A stretch of DNA of 64,000 nt from Myxococcales bacterium (GTDB lineage: Bacteria; Myxococcota; Myxococcia; Myxococcales; Myxococcaceae), in the NCBI GenBank assembly GCA_016191815.1, contig JACPVI010000081.1, forward strand, positions 62,001 to 126,000, in the 5' to 3' direction. Positions 18,492 to 26,452 of this stretch are shown here, in pieces; the stretch's first letter is position 1, and every line of letters starts with the position of its first letter. Below the pieces are notes generated by a model. It saw only the letters and a program-made list of their open reading frames with translations. It was not told the DNA's origin and made no database searches. The translations under genes were made by a program, and so were the position numbers.

Positions 18492-18515
18492 GCGGCTGCT
18501 ATCGCAGGTGTGCCC

Positions 18516-19139
18516 TCAGGTGTCCAGGTAGTCCCAGCTCCGGAACAGCCCCTTGAAGCTCTCGCCCTCGGTCACCACCAGGTCCATGTCCACGTCCTCA
18601 CCGTCGGAGGGCAGCGCATCGACCACCTGGTCGGAGAAAGCCAGGCCCACTCGCCGGCTCCGCGGTGACGCCGCCCTGAGCGTGGCGTCGTAGTAGCCGC
18701 CGCCTCGGCCCAGGCGCTTGCCCTCACGCGTGAACGCCAGCCCCGGCACCGCGAAGAGGTCGATGTCCTCGAGCGGCACCAACTCCGCCGCGCTCGAGGG
18801 CTCCCGCACCCCCAGCCGCCCCGGCTCCAGCTCGCTCTCGGAGGTGATCGCCCTGAACGAGAGCACCCTCCCGTGCACGTGCGAGAGCGGGTAGCACACC
18901 ACCTTCCCCTCGGAGATCGCCGCAGTGAGGATGTCCCGCGTCGGCACCTCCCCCCGGATCGGCGCGTACAGCGCCACCGTCCGCGCCCGCTCGAAATAGG
19001 GCGTCGCGAGCAAGCGCGCCTGCACCTTGAGCCCCCGCTGCTCGATCAGCTCCGGAGCAACCGCCTTGCGCCGCTGCGTCAGCTCCTCGCGCAAGCTCGC
19101 CTTCCTGAGGGCTGCCTCGTCCACCATCATCCCGTTCAC
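18516..19139 (-). CDS. 5-formyltetrahydrofolate cyclo-ligase
   Basis: 207 residues. The enzyme converts 5-formyl-THF to 5,10-methenyl-THF using ATP. Seen are the N-terminal LREELTQRRKAVAPE helix, ALYAPIRGEVPTRDIL, and the phosphate-binding signature GKRLGRGGGYYDATL, followed by VGLAFSDQVVDALPSDGEDV. Two further Met codons (residues 4 and 5) could serve as start. The 6S RNA lies directly upstream on the same strand, the ssrS-ygfA order known from E. coli and many other proteobacteria, where both are cotranscribed. The YmdB-type gene follows. Confidence 0.93.
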   Translation of the reverse strand: MNGMMVDEAALRKASLREELTQRRKAVAPELIEQRGLKVQARLLATPYFERARTVALYAPIRGEVPTRDILTAAISEGKVVCYPLSHVHGRVLSFRAITSESELEPGRLGVREPSSAAELVPLEDIDLFAVPGLAFTREGKRLGRGGGYYDATLRAASPRSRRVGLAFSDQVVDALPSDGEDVDMDLVVTEGESFKGLFRSWDYLDT

Positions 19140-19164
19140 CGCTCCCCCCGCGCCCTAGAAAAAG

Positions 19165-19375
19165 TCCCCCGCCGTCTGGCCGTGTGCGCAGCGTCTATTG
19201 AACCCTTCAGTTTCAGGTGGGGACCTGTGTTCGGAGAGCCTTAGGCTTCCCTCTCCAAGGAGGGCTTGCTCATGGCCCCCGAGGCGGCCCCCGGTGCCAA
19301 CGTATCGGTTCGAATTTCCGCTGCCCATCACGCACCCCGCAGGGGACAGCCCTTCCTATGCCATGGCCCTCCTAA
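19165..19375 (-). ncRNA. ssrS: 6S RNA
   Basis: Read on the minus strand, the segment shows the landmarks of proteobacterial 6S RNA in order. GGGCTGTCCCCTG lies near the 5' end (about 19338-19350). CCTCGGGGGCCATGAGCAAG then leads out of the open central bubble, followed by GGGAAGCCTAAGGCTC. CCCCACCTGAAACTGAAGGG and GGTTCAA follow near the 3' end. 6S RNA mimics an open promoter and sequesters sigma-70 RNA polymerase in stationary phase. Its position just upstream of the 5-formyl-THF cyclo-ligase gene supports the call. The ends are estimated by alignment in memory to the E. coli molecule and may be off by 10-20 nt; no clear promoter was found. Confidence 0.78.
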
Positions 19376-19491
19376 CTTCTTGAAGTTGTTGACAAAAAAA
19401 TCAAGAGCCTTCACCTGATGATAGGGAGAGCGTCCCCAAGGGTCAAGGCAGGCCAAAAAGGGCTCCCTCATCGTCTACACTCGCACAGCCC

Positions 19492-20424
19492 ATGGCCAGT
19501 CCTCCGCGATGGTGCCTCGCCCTCTTGGTCGGCTTCGCCCCGGCGGCGAGGGGCGCCGAGGGCGTGGAGGTCTCCGGCCTCTTCCGCGCCGGGGAGCTGG
19601 GCAGCCTGGAGCTCTCCACCGAGGGAGGGCGAGTGGCCGGCCGCTATCGGGGCGGCGGGGCCTGTGCCGAGCTCTTCGAGGGCCAGCGCGTGCTCGAGGG
19701 CGCCGTGGAGGAGAGCGTGCTGGTGGGCCACCTCACCCTCTGCCAGACCGGCGCCGCCTGCGGCCAGAAGGCATACCCGGTGCTGGTGTTCTACAACTCG
19801 GTGGACGGGGTCTTGACCACCGACGTGAAGCTCGATCCCGCCTGCGCCTCGCCCGCGCTCAAGGGCTCGCGGCTCACCTTCGTTCCCGCCGGCGAGGAGC
19901 GCAGCCCGCCGAAGAACCCCGGCTCGGCCTCCCAGGTGGCCAAGAAGAAGCTCGACCCGAAGAAGAACCTGGAATTGCAGAAGCAGGCGCTGATGAACGG
20001 CCAGCGGCTGCTCGACGCCGGCGACTATGCAGGTGCCGCCGAGCAGTTCGAGCTGGGAGTCAGCTACAACGAGGCCAACTGGACCGCTCACTTCGGGCTC
20101 GGGCTCGCCGAGTTCCGCAAGGGCGACGCCAGGCGGGCCATCGCCAGCTACGAACGCGCCCGCGAGCTGGCCAAGGAGGCAAAACAGGAGGACCCCGACC
20201 TCTACTACAACCTCGCCTGTGCCCATAGCCGGGTGGGCGATCGCAAGGCGGCTCTGTCGAGCCTCCGGCAGGCGGTGAAGCTGGGCTTCGCGCTGCCCGA
20301 GGCGATGAGCGCCGACGCCGACCTCAACCGGCTGCTCCGCGACGACCCTGAGTTCAAGAAGCTGGTCAACCAAGCCTGGACGCTCAAGGACAAAAGCGGG
20401 AAGAAGGGCGAGAGCAAGCTCTGA
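19492..20424 (+). CDS. Secreted TPR-repeat protein
   Basis: 310 residues with a signal peptide (WCLALLVGFAPAARGAEG). Residues about 25-130 form a beta-rich domain with four Cys (GGACAEL, TLCQTGAACG, DPACASPALKG). A Lys-rich linker follows, then TPRs: QKQALMNGQRLLDAGDYAGA, TAHFGLGLAEFRKGDARRAI and LYYNLACAHSRVGDRKAALS, and a final VKLGFALPEAMSADADLNRL typical of TPR proteins. It is probably a periplasmic scaffold. A Ser/Thr kinase gene begins two bases after its stop, so the pair is an operon. Partner unknown. Confidence 0.8.
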   Translation: MASPPRWCLALLVGFAPAARGAEGVEVSGLFRAGELGSLELSTEGGRVAGRYRGGGACAELFEGQRVLEGAVEESVLVGHLTLCQTGAACGQKAYPVLVFYNSVDGVLTTDVKLDPACASPALKGSRLTFVPAGEERSPPKNPGSASQVAKKKLDPKKNLELQKQALMNGQRLLDAGDYAGAAEQFELGVSYNEANWTAHFGLGLAEFRKGDARRAIASYERARELAKEAKQEDPDLYYNLACAHSRVGDRKAALSSLRQAVKLGFALPEAMSADADLNRLLRDDPEFKKLVNQAWTLKDKSGKKGESKL

Positions 20425-20426
20425 CC

Positions 20427-21359
20427 GTGACGGGGGGAACTCAGCGCCGCTTCGGCAACTACGAGATCCTCGGCCTGATGGGGCGCGGAGGCATGTCCGA
20501 GGTGTTTCGGGCGCGGGTGCTCGCGGGCCCGAGGGCCGGTTGGACGGTGGCGATCAAGCGGCTGTTGCCCTCGCTGGCGAGCGACCCGGCCAACGTGGAG
20601 CAGTTCGCCCACGAGGCCGACGTCTCGAGGTACCTGGATCACCCGAACATCGTCCGGGTGCTGGAGGTGGGCGTCATCGAGGACGTGTACTTCATGGTGA
20701 TGGAGATGGTCGACGGGCGGGACGTGGGACAGATCCTCAAGCGGTGCAGGCAGAAGGGCATCCTCTGGCCGGTGGACTTCGCGGTGTACGCGGCGAAGGC
20801 GCTGCTCGATGCGCTCGCTTACGCGCACCAGGCGACCGGGCCCAGCGGGAAGCCGCTGGGGATCGTCCATTGCGACGTCTCTCCCTCCAACCTCTTCGTC
20901 TCGCGCACCGGCGATCTGAAGCTGGGGGACTTCGGCGTGGCGCGGGCCAAGGGCCGAGGGGGCGGCGAGCTGATCGGAAAGCCGTACTACTTCTCTCCGG
21001 AGGCGCTGGATGGCCAAGTCACTCCCGCCGCGGACCTGTGGTCGGCCACCGTCACCCTGTACGAGATGCTGACGCTGGAGCGGCCCTTCACCGGCAAGGA
21101 TCCCGAGGAGGTCTTCGCCGCCATCCGCGGGCGCTTGCACACCCCGGTGAGGATGCTGAGGCCCGAGGCGTCCGAGGAGCTGGAGGCGCTGATCGAGCGG
21201 AACTTCTCGCTCGAGCTGCCCGATCGTTTCCAGAACGCGGCCGAGTACGCGGCGGCGCTGGGTCCGCTGTTCGATGAGCGAATCGGCACTCCGCTGGCCA
21301 TCTCCGCCATGGTGCGGGGGCTGTTCGGGGCCACCGAGCACGCCGGAGGCGGAGGCTGA
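20427..21359 (+). CDS. Eukaryote-like Ser/Thr protein kinase, non-RD type
   Basis: 310 residues: a kinase domain and a short tail, with no transmembrane segment, so cytoplasmic. The Gly loop is GLMGRGGMSEVFRA, the ATP Lys is K44 in VAIKRLLP, the catalytic loop is HCDVSPSN with Asp150, and DFG is at 168-170. The residue before the catalytic Asp is Cys instead of Arg, so it is a non-RD kinase that may not need activation-loop phosphorylation. YYFSPEAL replaces the APE motif. GTG 20427 starts two bases after the TPR gene. Myxobacteria carry dozens of such kinases; targets are unknown. Confidence 0.92.
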   Translation: MTGGTQRRFGNYEILGLMGRGGMSEVFRARVLAGPRAGWTVAIKRLLPSLASDPANVEQFAHEADVSRYLDHPNIVRVLEVGVIEDVYFMVMEMVDGRDVGQILKRCRQKGILWPVDFAVYAAKALLDALAYAHQATGPSGKPLGIVHCDVSPSNLFVSRTGDLKLGDFGVARAKGRGGGELIGKPYYFSPEALDGQVTPAADLWSATVTLYEMLTLERPFTGKDPEEVFAAIRGRLHTPVRMLRPEASEELEALIERNFSLELPDRFQNAAEYAAALGPLFDERIGTPLAISAMVRGLFGATEHAGGGG

Positions 21360-21362
21360 GCC

Positions 21363-22064
21363 ATGGCCCGGGTGGGAGGAACCAGGCGATCGGCGCCGAG
21401 CGCCCGGCCTCGGGCTGCCGGCGTGGGCCAGGGAGAAGCCGGCTGGGAGCAGCGAGGGCATCCCGGGGGCTCTCCTTCCGGCCCCGGCCGGTCTTTGTCC
21501 CCCGCGCCTGAGCGCGACGGCTTCGAGAAGGCTTCCCGGGAGCGAAGGAGACCAGCTCCAGGTCTGATCGATGCCGCGCTGCTGCGCGACTTCCCGCTAC
21601 CGGAGCTTCTCGAAGCGGCGTTCCAGCATGTCGGGGGCCGGCTCAAGGAGCCGCGGGTGCACCACCTCGAGATCGCGGTGTGCGGTGGCGCACCGCTCTT
21701 GAAGGTGTCCTTCCACGACGCCCGAAGGCGCTGGTGCGGAGTCCGGCTCGGAGTGGACGGGACGGTGAAGTGGGAGCGGCTGGTCAGCTCACCGCCCGGC
21801 GAGCGGCGGCGAAGGCTCTTCGACGATCTCGCCGAGGCGAAGGTGACGCCGGCCGAGGCGCTCCGTCTCTCGAAGGAGCGCCTGCCGGGAGCGCGCTTCG
21901 ACACCGTCGGGCTGTGCTCCGACCGTCAAGGTCGATTGGCCTGGCTGCTGTACCTCTCGGCGGGCCCGGCCAGCGCCTTGGCGGTCGAGGTGGATGCGGG
22001 CGGGAATGGCCTTTTTGTCTTGCGTACCGATCCGCTCACCGGCCAGCTCAGGCGTGAGCCCTGA
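21363..22064 (+). CDS. Hypothetical protein downstream of the kinase
   Basis: 233 residues. The first 65 are Arg/Gly/Pro-rich and may be disordered, or the true start may be later (no good internal Met). From about residue 66 a compact domain appears: GLIDAALLRDFPLPELLEAA, HHLEIAVCGGAPLLKVSFHD, GVRLGVDGTVKWERLVSSPP and LAVEVDAGGNGLFVLRTDPL. I do not recognise the family. It starts three bases after the kinase stop, so it belongs to the TPR-kinase operon. A hairpin suited to bidirectional termination follows it. Confidence 0.6.
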   Translation: MARVGGTRRSAPSARPRAAGVGQGEAGWEQRGHPGGSPSGPGRSLSPAPERDGFEKASRERRRPAPGLIDAALLRDFPLPELLEAAFQHVGGRLKEPRVHHLEIAVCGGAPLLKVSFHDARRRWCGVRLGVDGTVKWERLVSSPPGERRRRLFDDLAEAKVTPAEALRLSKERLPGARFDTVGLCSDRQGRLAWLLYLSAGPASALAVEVDAGGNGLFVLRTDPLTGQLRREP

Positions 22065-22085
22065 CGAACCGAGAAACTCTCTCCC

Positions 22086-22135
22086 CAGCGCGGAGAGGGC
22101 AGGGTGAAGGGGGGCAGCCCCTCATCTCCGCGCTG
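22086..22135. terminator. Candidate bidirectional terminator between convergent genes
   Basis: CAGCGCGGAGA (22086-22096) and TCTCCGCGCTG (22125-22135) are perfect 11-bp inverted repeats across the gap between convergent genes. A second small hairpin (GGGGCTGCCCCC type) lies in the loop. There is no T-run. Confidence 0.45.
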
Positions 22136-22787
22136 CCGGGCCGAGGTCGATCTGCAGCACTGCGGGCGCCCCGCCTTCCTCGACGGAGAACACTCGTTCG
22201 ACCGGCGGGTGGCCGGGCCGTTCGAGGCGCAGTTGATGCACGCCCGCGATCAGCACCAGCGAGAGCGGGCTTCTCCCTCGCCGCAAGTCGTCGACTTCGA
22301 CCTCCACCGGGGCGGAAGCTCTGCCGACCACGGTGACGATCCGGATCCTCCCGAGCATGGGCGGGTGGGTGGACAACTGCCTCGGCGGCGAGCCCTCGCC
22401 GGTGTCTCGGAAGAGGACCGTCTCGGAAGGGATCTCCTCCGGGTCCTCGGACAGGGGCGCATCGAGGGTATCTCTGGGTCCGGCTTCGCGCGCGACGGGT
22501 GCCTCTCCGTCGGCGTCGGGCTCCGGCTCGAGTGATTCATCGAGGGTATCGGCCGGCGCCAGCGTCGCACCCGAGTCTTCGGGAGCCTGGTCGGCGATGG
22601 TGTCGCTGGCCGGCTGGAGGATCGTCTGCTCGGCCTCGGACCAAGGCGACTCGTCGCGCCTGCAGCGGTGGACGCGCCGCGGATCGATCGAGGCGCCGCA
22701 GCGCTGGCAGCGGGTGCGAGGCACCGGGAGAGGATACCGCGCCAGCGGAGCCAGGGCTCCGGGAGGAGGATGACCGGCTCGCCCCAT
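22122..22787 (-). CDS. Zinc-ribbon protein with PEGA-like C-terminal domain
   Basis: 221 residues from ATG 22787; GTG 22724 would put the zinc ribbon (CQRCGASIDPRRVHRC) at the N-terminus and is also plausible. A long acidic Ser/Thr/Pro-rich linker follows, and then a beta domain: IRIVTVVGRASAPVEVEVDD and LVLIAGVHQLRLERPGHPPV, close to the PEGA domain seen in myxobacterial surface and kinase-linked proteins. No signal peptide. It may be a cytoplasmic adaptor; function unknown. It lies 27 bp downstream of the aspartyl-protease gene on the same strand. Confidence 0.6.
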   Translation of the reverse strand: MGRAGHPPPGALAPLARYPLPVPRTRCQRCGASIDPRRVHRCRRDESPWSEAEQTILQPASDTIADQAPEDSGATLAPADTLDESLEPEPDADGEAPVAREAGPRDTLDAPLSEDPEEIPSETVLFRDTGEGSPPRQLSTHPPMLGRIRIVTVVGRASAPVEVEVDDLRRGRSPLSLVLIAGVHQLRLERPGHPPVERVFSVEEGGAPAVLQIDLGPAARR

Positions 22788-22814
22788 GGACGTGTGGGAC
22801 CGTGCAGTGACTGG

Positions 22815-24035
22815 TCACGGATCCGGGAGAAGGTCCCTTACCTCCACCGAGAGCTGGAGCTCCTGCTGCCCTCGGCGGAGCCCGAGGATCACCCGGCTGC
22901 CCGGAGAGGCAAGCGGGTATGGGGCGAGCTGAGCCGGCGTCCCGTCCACGGTGGAGATGGTATCGCCGAGCTTCACCCCCGCCTCGCGCGCCGGCGAGAC
23001 CGAGAGGAAGGCCGCCACCCGGAGTCCCGGAGGATCGGCCGATTCGGAGGTGATCACCCCGATGCCCACGAAGTCGCGCCGGAAGTGATCTTGCGAATCG
23101 AAGCGCTCGAGGCCGAGCCTCCGCTCCGACAGGGCCCCGCGTCCTTCGGACAGTGAGACTCGGAACTCCCTGAGAAAGCTCCGACCGAGAAAGCCGCCCA
23201 GGGGCGGCTGTTCCTTCGCAAGGCCCTCTCGCCGAATGGGCGAGATCGAGGAGAGGCGGTCCAGCTCCGAGTCGGCCTCGGGGCTCGAGAGCACCGGGGC
23301 ATTCACGACTTCGGCTTCTCCGACCGCGATGCGGCGGGCGCGGGTCGCCTCCGCCGAGAATGTGCCCGCGAATCCGCTCGCCACCAACACTCCCTCGAGG
23401 CGCGGACGCGCGGCAAGGCCGCCGAAGATCTCGCGTCGAACCAGCGTGGCCTCCGAGCCGGAATCAAGCACGAAGTCCACAGGCGAACCCTCCACCTCGC
23501 CTCGAACCACGAACAGCGGGGAAAGGCGTCCTTCATCGAGGCCGCAGAGGCCGGAGTCGGCGAAGGCGATGGCGGGCGCCGACCGCGGCGGCTCGAAGGC
23601 GGCGAGCACCAAGGTGCGCTGGGCGCGGGCGTCGAATACCAGCGGGAGCTGGTGCAGCACGTCGCTGCCGAGCACTCCCGGGAGGCCGCTGTCCAGCAAC
23701 AGGCCGGCCGACAGCGGCCCGGCGCGCACCTCTCCGATCGAGAGAACGAGGCTCCCCAGATCGAGCCCGCCCGCGTCCGAGGCGCGAAGCGATGTTCGGG
23801 GAAACCCGGTGTCGAACAGCAGGGGCAGCGTTCGATCTCCCACGCCGATGTCGGTGAGTGGGCGGTCCGGTGCGGTCCAAGGCAGCGAGATGGGGGCCTG
23901 CTGCAAGCGAAGCGGCACCTGGGGGCATGGGTCGCCGCAACCCATCAGCGCGGCCATGCCGACGAAGGACACCGCGACAGTAACCCGCCTTGCGCCCGCC
24001 GACGAGGCTCGCCCTCTGACTCGTGTTCCGCTCAT
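22815..24035 (-). CDS. Aspartyl-protease/PDZ lipoprotein
   Basis: 406 residues from ATG 24033-24035; longer starts would disrupt the signal. The N-terminus has a lipoprotein signal (VAVSFVGMAALMGC). Two retropepsin-like halves follow, with DTG at 75-77 (LLFDTGFPRTSL) and DSG at 191-193 (DFVLDSGSEATLV), each giving one catalytic Asp, so a single chain can form an active pepsin-like site. The C-terminal 80 residues are a PDZ domain (GLRVAAFLSVSPAREAGVKL and GDTISTVDGTPAQL). Likely anchored in the envelope and facing the periplasm or outside. Substrate unknown; regulated processing of another envelope protein is one possibility. Confidence 0.82.
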   Translation of the reverse strand: MSGTRVRGRASSAGARRVTVAVSFVGMAALMGCGDPCPQVPLRLQQAPISLPWTAPDRPLTDIGVGDRTLPLLFDTGFPRTSLRASDAGGLDLGSLVLSIGEVRAGPLSAGLLLDSGLPGVLGSDVLHQLPLVFDARAQRTLVLAAFEPPRSAPAIAFADSGLCGLDEGRLSPLFVVRGEVEGSPVDFVLDSGSEATLVRREIFGGLAARPRLEGVLVASGFAGTFSAEATRARRIAVGEAEVVNAPVLSSPEADSELDRLSSISPIRREGLAKEQPPLGGFLGRSFLREFRVSLSEGRGALSERRLGLERFDSQDHFRRDFVGIGVITSESADPPGLRVAAFLSVSPAREAGVKLGDTISTVDGTPAQLAPYPLASPGSRVILGLRRGQQELQLSVEVRDLLPDP

Positions 24036-24110
24036 TCTGTTGGCGCGGCGAAAGGGAAGAGTCCGCCCCGGGGAGGGCGCGCAGATTGATCCCGCCGCCA
24101 CCACGCCACG

Positions 24111-25265
24111 TTACCCGCGAGCGGCGTCGCGGGCCCTGCCGATGTGCGAGGCGAGCGCGGCGACCACCCGCTCCACTTCCTCACCGGTGCTCGTAGCCCC
24201 CAGCGAGAACCGCAGCGAGGCCTGAGCCTGGGCCGCGCTCATCCCCATGCCGACGAGCACGTGCGAGGGGCGGAGTGATCCCGACGCGCACGCCGCGCCC
24301 GACGAGACGCAGATCCCCTCCAGGTCCAGCGCGATGAGCAGCGCCTCTCCGTCCGCCCCCTCGAAGGTCAGGCTGCTCGTGTTGGGCAGCCGCAGCGCGC
24401 CATAGCCGTTCACCCGCACGCCGGTGATGCACCTTTGCACCTCGGCCTCGAAGCGGCCGCGGAGCGCCGCGACTCGCGTGCCTTCATCGGCGGCCTCGCG
24501 GGCGGCAAGCTCCACCGCGAGCGCGAACGCCTCGGCGTACGCCACGTTGACGGTGCCTCCGCGGCGGCCTCCCTCGTGGTGGCCCGGGACCAGCGCTTCG
24601 ACCTCCACTCCCTGGCGGACCACCAGCACGCCCGCCCCGGCCGGGCCTCCGAGCTTGTGCGCGGATGCCGAAAAGAGCCCCACCGGCAACCCGCGCAGGT
24701 CCACCGGCACCTTCCCCAGGGCCTGCACCGCGTCGGTGTGAAAGAGAATTCCCCTCTCGGCGCAGGCGCGGGCGACCTCCGCCACCGGTTGGATCACGCC
24801 CGTCTCGTTGTTCGCCCACATCAAGGAGCACAGCGCCGTCCTAGGTGTCAGCGCGGCGAGCAGCTCATCGGCGTCGAGGCGGCCCGAGCCGTCCGGAGCC
24901 ACCCGGACCACCTCGGCGCCGTCCCGCTCGAGCCGGTCCACGCTGCCGAGGACCGCCGGGTGCTCGATGGCCGAGGTGACTACCCGGGAGCGTGCTCGAT
25001 CCTTTCGCGCCCGGAAAGCGCCCTGCACCGCAAGCGCATCGGCCTCGGAGCCCGAGCCGGTGAAGACCACCTCGCGGGGCTCGCACCCCAGAACGGCGGC
25101 GAGCTTGGTGCGCGCTCCGTCGAGCCGCACCCGCGCCTCGCGCCCCGCCCGGTGCACGCTGGCGGGGTTGCCCGGCGCCGCCTGGGCGCTCTGCACCGAA
25201 TGGCCCAGAAGCTCGGCCACCTCGGGCCTCAGCGGAGTCGTGGCGTTATGGTCCCAGTAGATCAT
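24111..25265 (-). CDS. Cysteine desulfurase (NifS/IscS family)
   Basis: 384 residues. A PLP enzyme that takes sulfur from cysteine for Fe-S clusters or thiolated tRNA. Seen are MIYWDHNATTPLRPEV, TGSGSEADALAVQG, SLMWANNETGVIQPV, the PLP Lys204 in SASAHKLGGPAG and catalytic Cys326 in SSGAACASGSLRPSHVL. No scaffold gene (iscU, iscA) is adjacent, so it may be a stand-alone supplier, for example for tRNA thiolation. Its ATG overlaps the stop of the DHH phosphoesterase gene by four bases, so they are translationally coupled. Confidence 0.94.
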   Translation of the reverse strand: MIYWDHNATTPLRPEVAELLGHSVQSAQAAPGNPASVHRAGREARVRLDGARTKLAAVLGCEPREVVFTGSGSEADALAVQGAFRARKDRARSRVVTSAIEHPAVLGSVDRLERDGAEVVRVAPDGSGRLDADELLAALTPRTALCSLMWANNETGVIQPVAEVARACAERGILFHTDAVQALGKVPVDLRGLPVGLFSASAHKLGGPAGAGVLVVRQGVEVEALVPGHHEGGRRGGTVNVAYAEAFALAVELAAREAADEGTRVAALRGRFEAEVQRCITGVRVNGYGALRLPNTSSLTFEGADGEALLIALDLEGICVSSGAACASGSLRPSHVLVGMGMSAAQAQASLRFSLGATSTGEEVERVVAALASHIGRARDAARG

Positions 25266-26362
25266 TGCCCTCGCGCCTGCTCGCTCAACAGCGACACTCC
25301 TCGGACTCGCTCGGCGCCGAAGGCCCTCAAAAACTCGCCGATCACCTCGCGCCTGAGCGCTGTCCGCTGCGAGCGGGTGCCGCTCAAGGCCAGCCTGGCT
25401 CCGGCCATGCTCCCGTGTCCGCCGGCGGACCCTCCGCGCGGCTCGCAGATCTCGCGGACCAGCCGGCCGGCGTTCATCCGCCGGTCGTTCACCCGCAAGG
25501 AAAGGTATAGCTGGCTACGGAAGCTCCCGTGGGCGAGGGACCACTTCATCCCTTCCAGGTGCATCATCCGGTCGGCGACCTCGGCCACCATGTCGGGTGA
25601 GTAGACCTCTCCCAGGTCGGTGATCACCGCGGCGCCGTACACCTTCGCCCGTTCGATCGCGGTGTGGTAGAGCGCAAAGTATCGCGCGGGCAGATCGGGG
25701 TGCTCGATCTGGCTCAGGAGCTCGCGGTCGACTCTCGGGATCAGCCACACGTATGCGTCCACGTCGCTCTGGGTGGTCTGCCGGTCGAGGTCGCGCGTGT
25801 CGGCCTTGATCCCGTAGTACAGGGCGGTAGCCAGCTCCACCGAAGGCTCCAGCCGTGCGGCCCGCAGGTACTCCACCAGGAGCGTGGAGGTGGCTCCGAA
25901 ATCGCCACCCACGTCAGCGTACTCGGGGACCGGCCCCTCCTCGCGCAAGGGGTGGTGGTCGATCACCACGTCGGCGGCGTACCGCGGCGGCAGCGAATGG
26001 TTCCTCTGCCCGGGCTGGGTGTCGACGAGCCCGATGAGGTCGTGCTCCTCGAACACGACCTCCGAAACCGGGATGGCCGGAAGCCCGAGCACCTTCACGA
26101 AGGCGATGTTCTCCGCCCGGCCGATGATGCCGCCGAACGCCACCTCGCAGGAGAGGCCCGTCTTCCGCTCCAACAGGAGAGCCAGCGCCGCCGCCGAGGC
26201 CAAGGAGTCAGGGTCGGGATTGTCGTGGGTGAGGATGAGCCCGTGCCGCCGGCTCTTCGCCAGGCGCACCAGGCGCTCGATCTTCGCTCGGGTGGGAAGC
26301 CCCGCGACGATTCTGCGGGAGAGCTCGGCCGGGGCGCGGCCGGTGAAGGGTGCGTTCGCCAT
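25262..26362 (-). CDS. DHH-family phosphoesterase (NrnA-like)
   Basis: 366 residues of the DHH/DHHA1 superfamily: ILTHDNPDPDSLASAAALAL, FGGIIGRAENIAFV, GLVDTQPGQRNHSLP, VVIDHHPLREE and, in the DHHA1 half, NAGRLVREICEPRGGSAGGH followed by GSMAGARL. NrnA-type enzymes degrade nanoRNA and dephosphorylate pAp, the by-product of sulfate assimilation; coupling to cysteine desulfurase would fit a sulfur link, but that is inference. The substrate cannot be told from sequence alone. Confidence 0.88.
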   Translation of the reverse strand: MANAPFTGRAPAELSRRIVAGLPTRAKIERLVRLAKSRRHGLILTHDNPDPDSLASAAALALLLERKTGLSCEVAFGGIIGRAENIAFVKVLGLPAIPVSEVVFEEHDLIGLVDTQPGQRNHSLPPRYAADVVIDHHPLREEGPVPEYADVGGDFGATSTLLVEYLRAARLEPSVELATALYYGIKADTRDLDRQTTQSDVDAYVWLIPRVDRELLSQIEHPDLPARYFALYHTAIERAKVYGAAVITDLGEVYSPDMVAEVADRMMHLEGMKWSLAHGSFRSQLYLSLRVNDRRMNAGRLVREICEPRGGSAGGHGSMAGARLALSGTRSQRTALRREVIGEFLRAFGAERVRGVSLLSEQARGQ

Positions 26363-26452
26363 ATTGGGGGCCGGGCTTCCTACCCTGTCCTTGGAGATTC
26401 GAGAAGCCCGCCCGGCTTCACCGTAACGTCGGGGGGCCGGCGATGCGCGATC

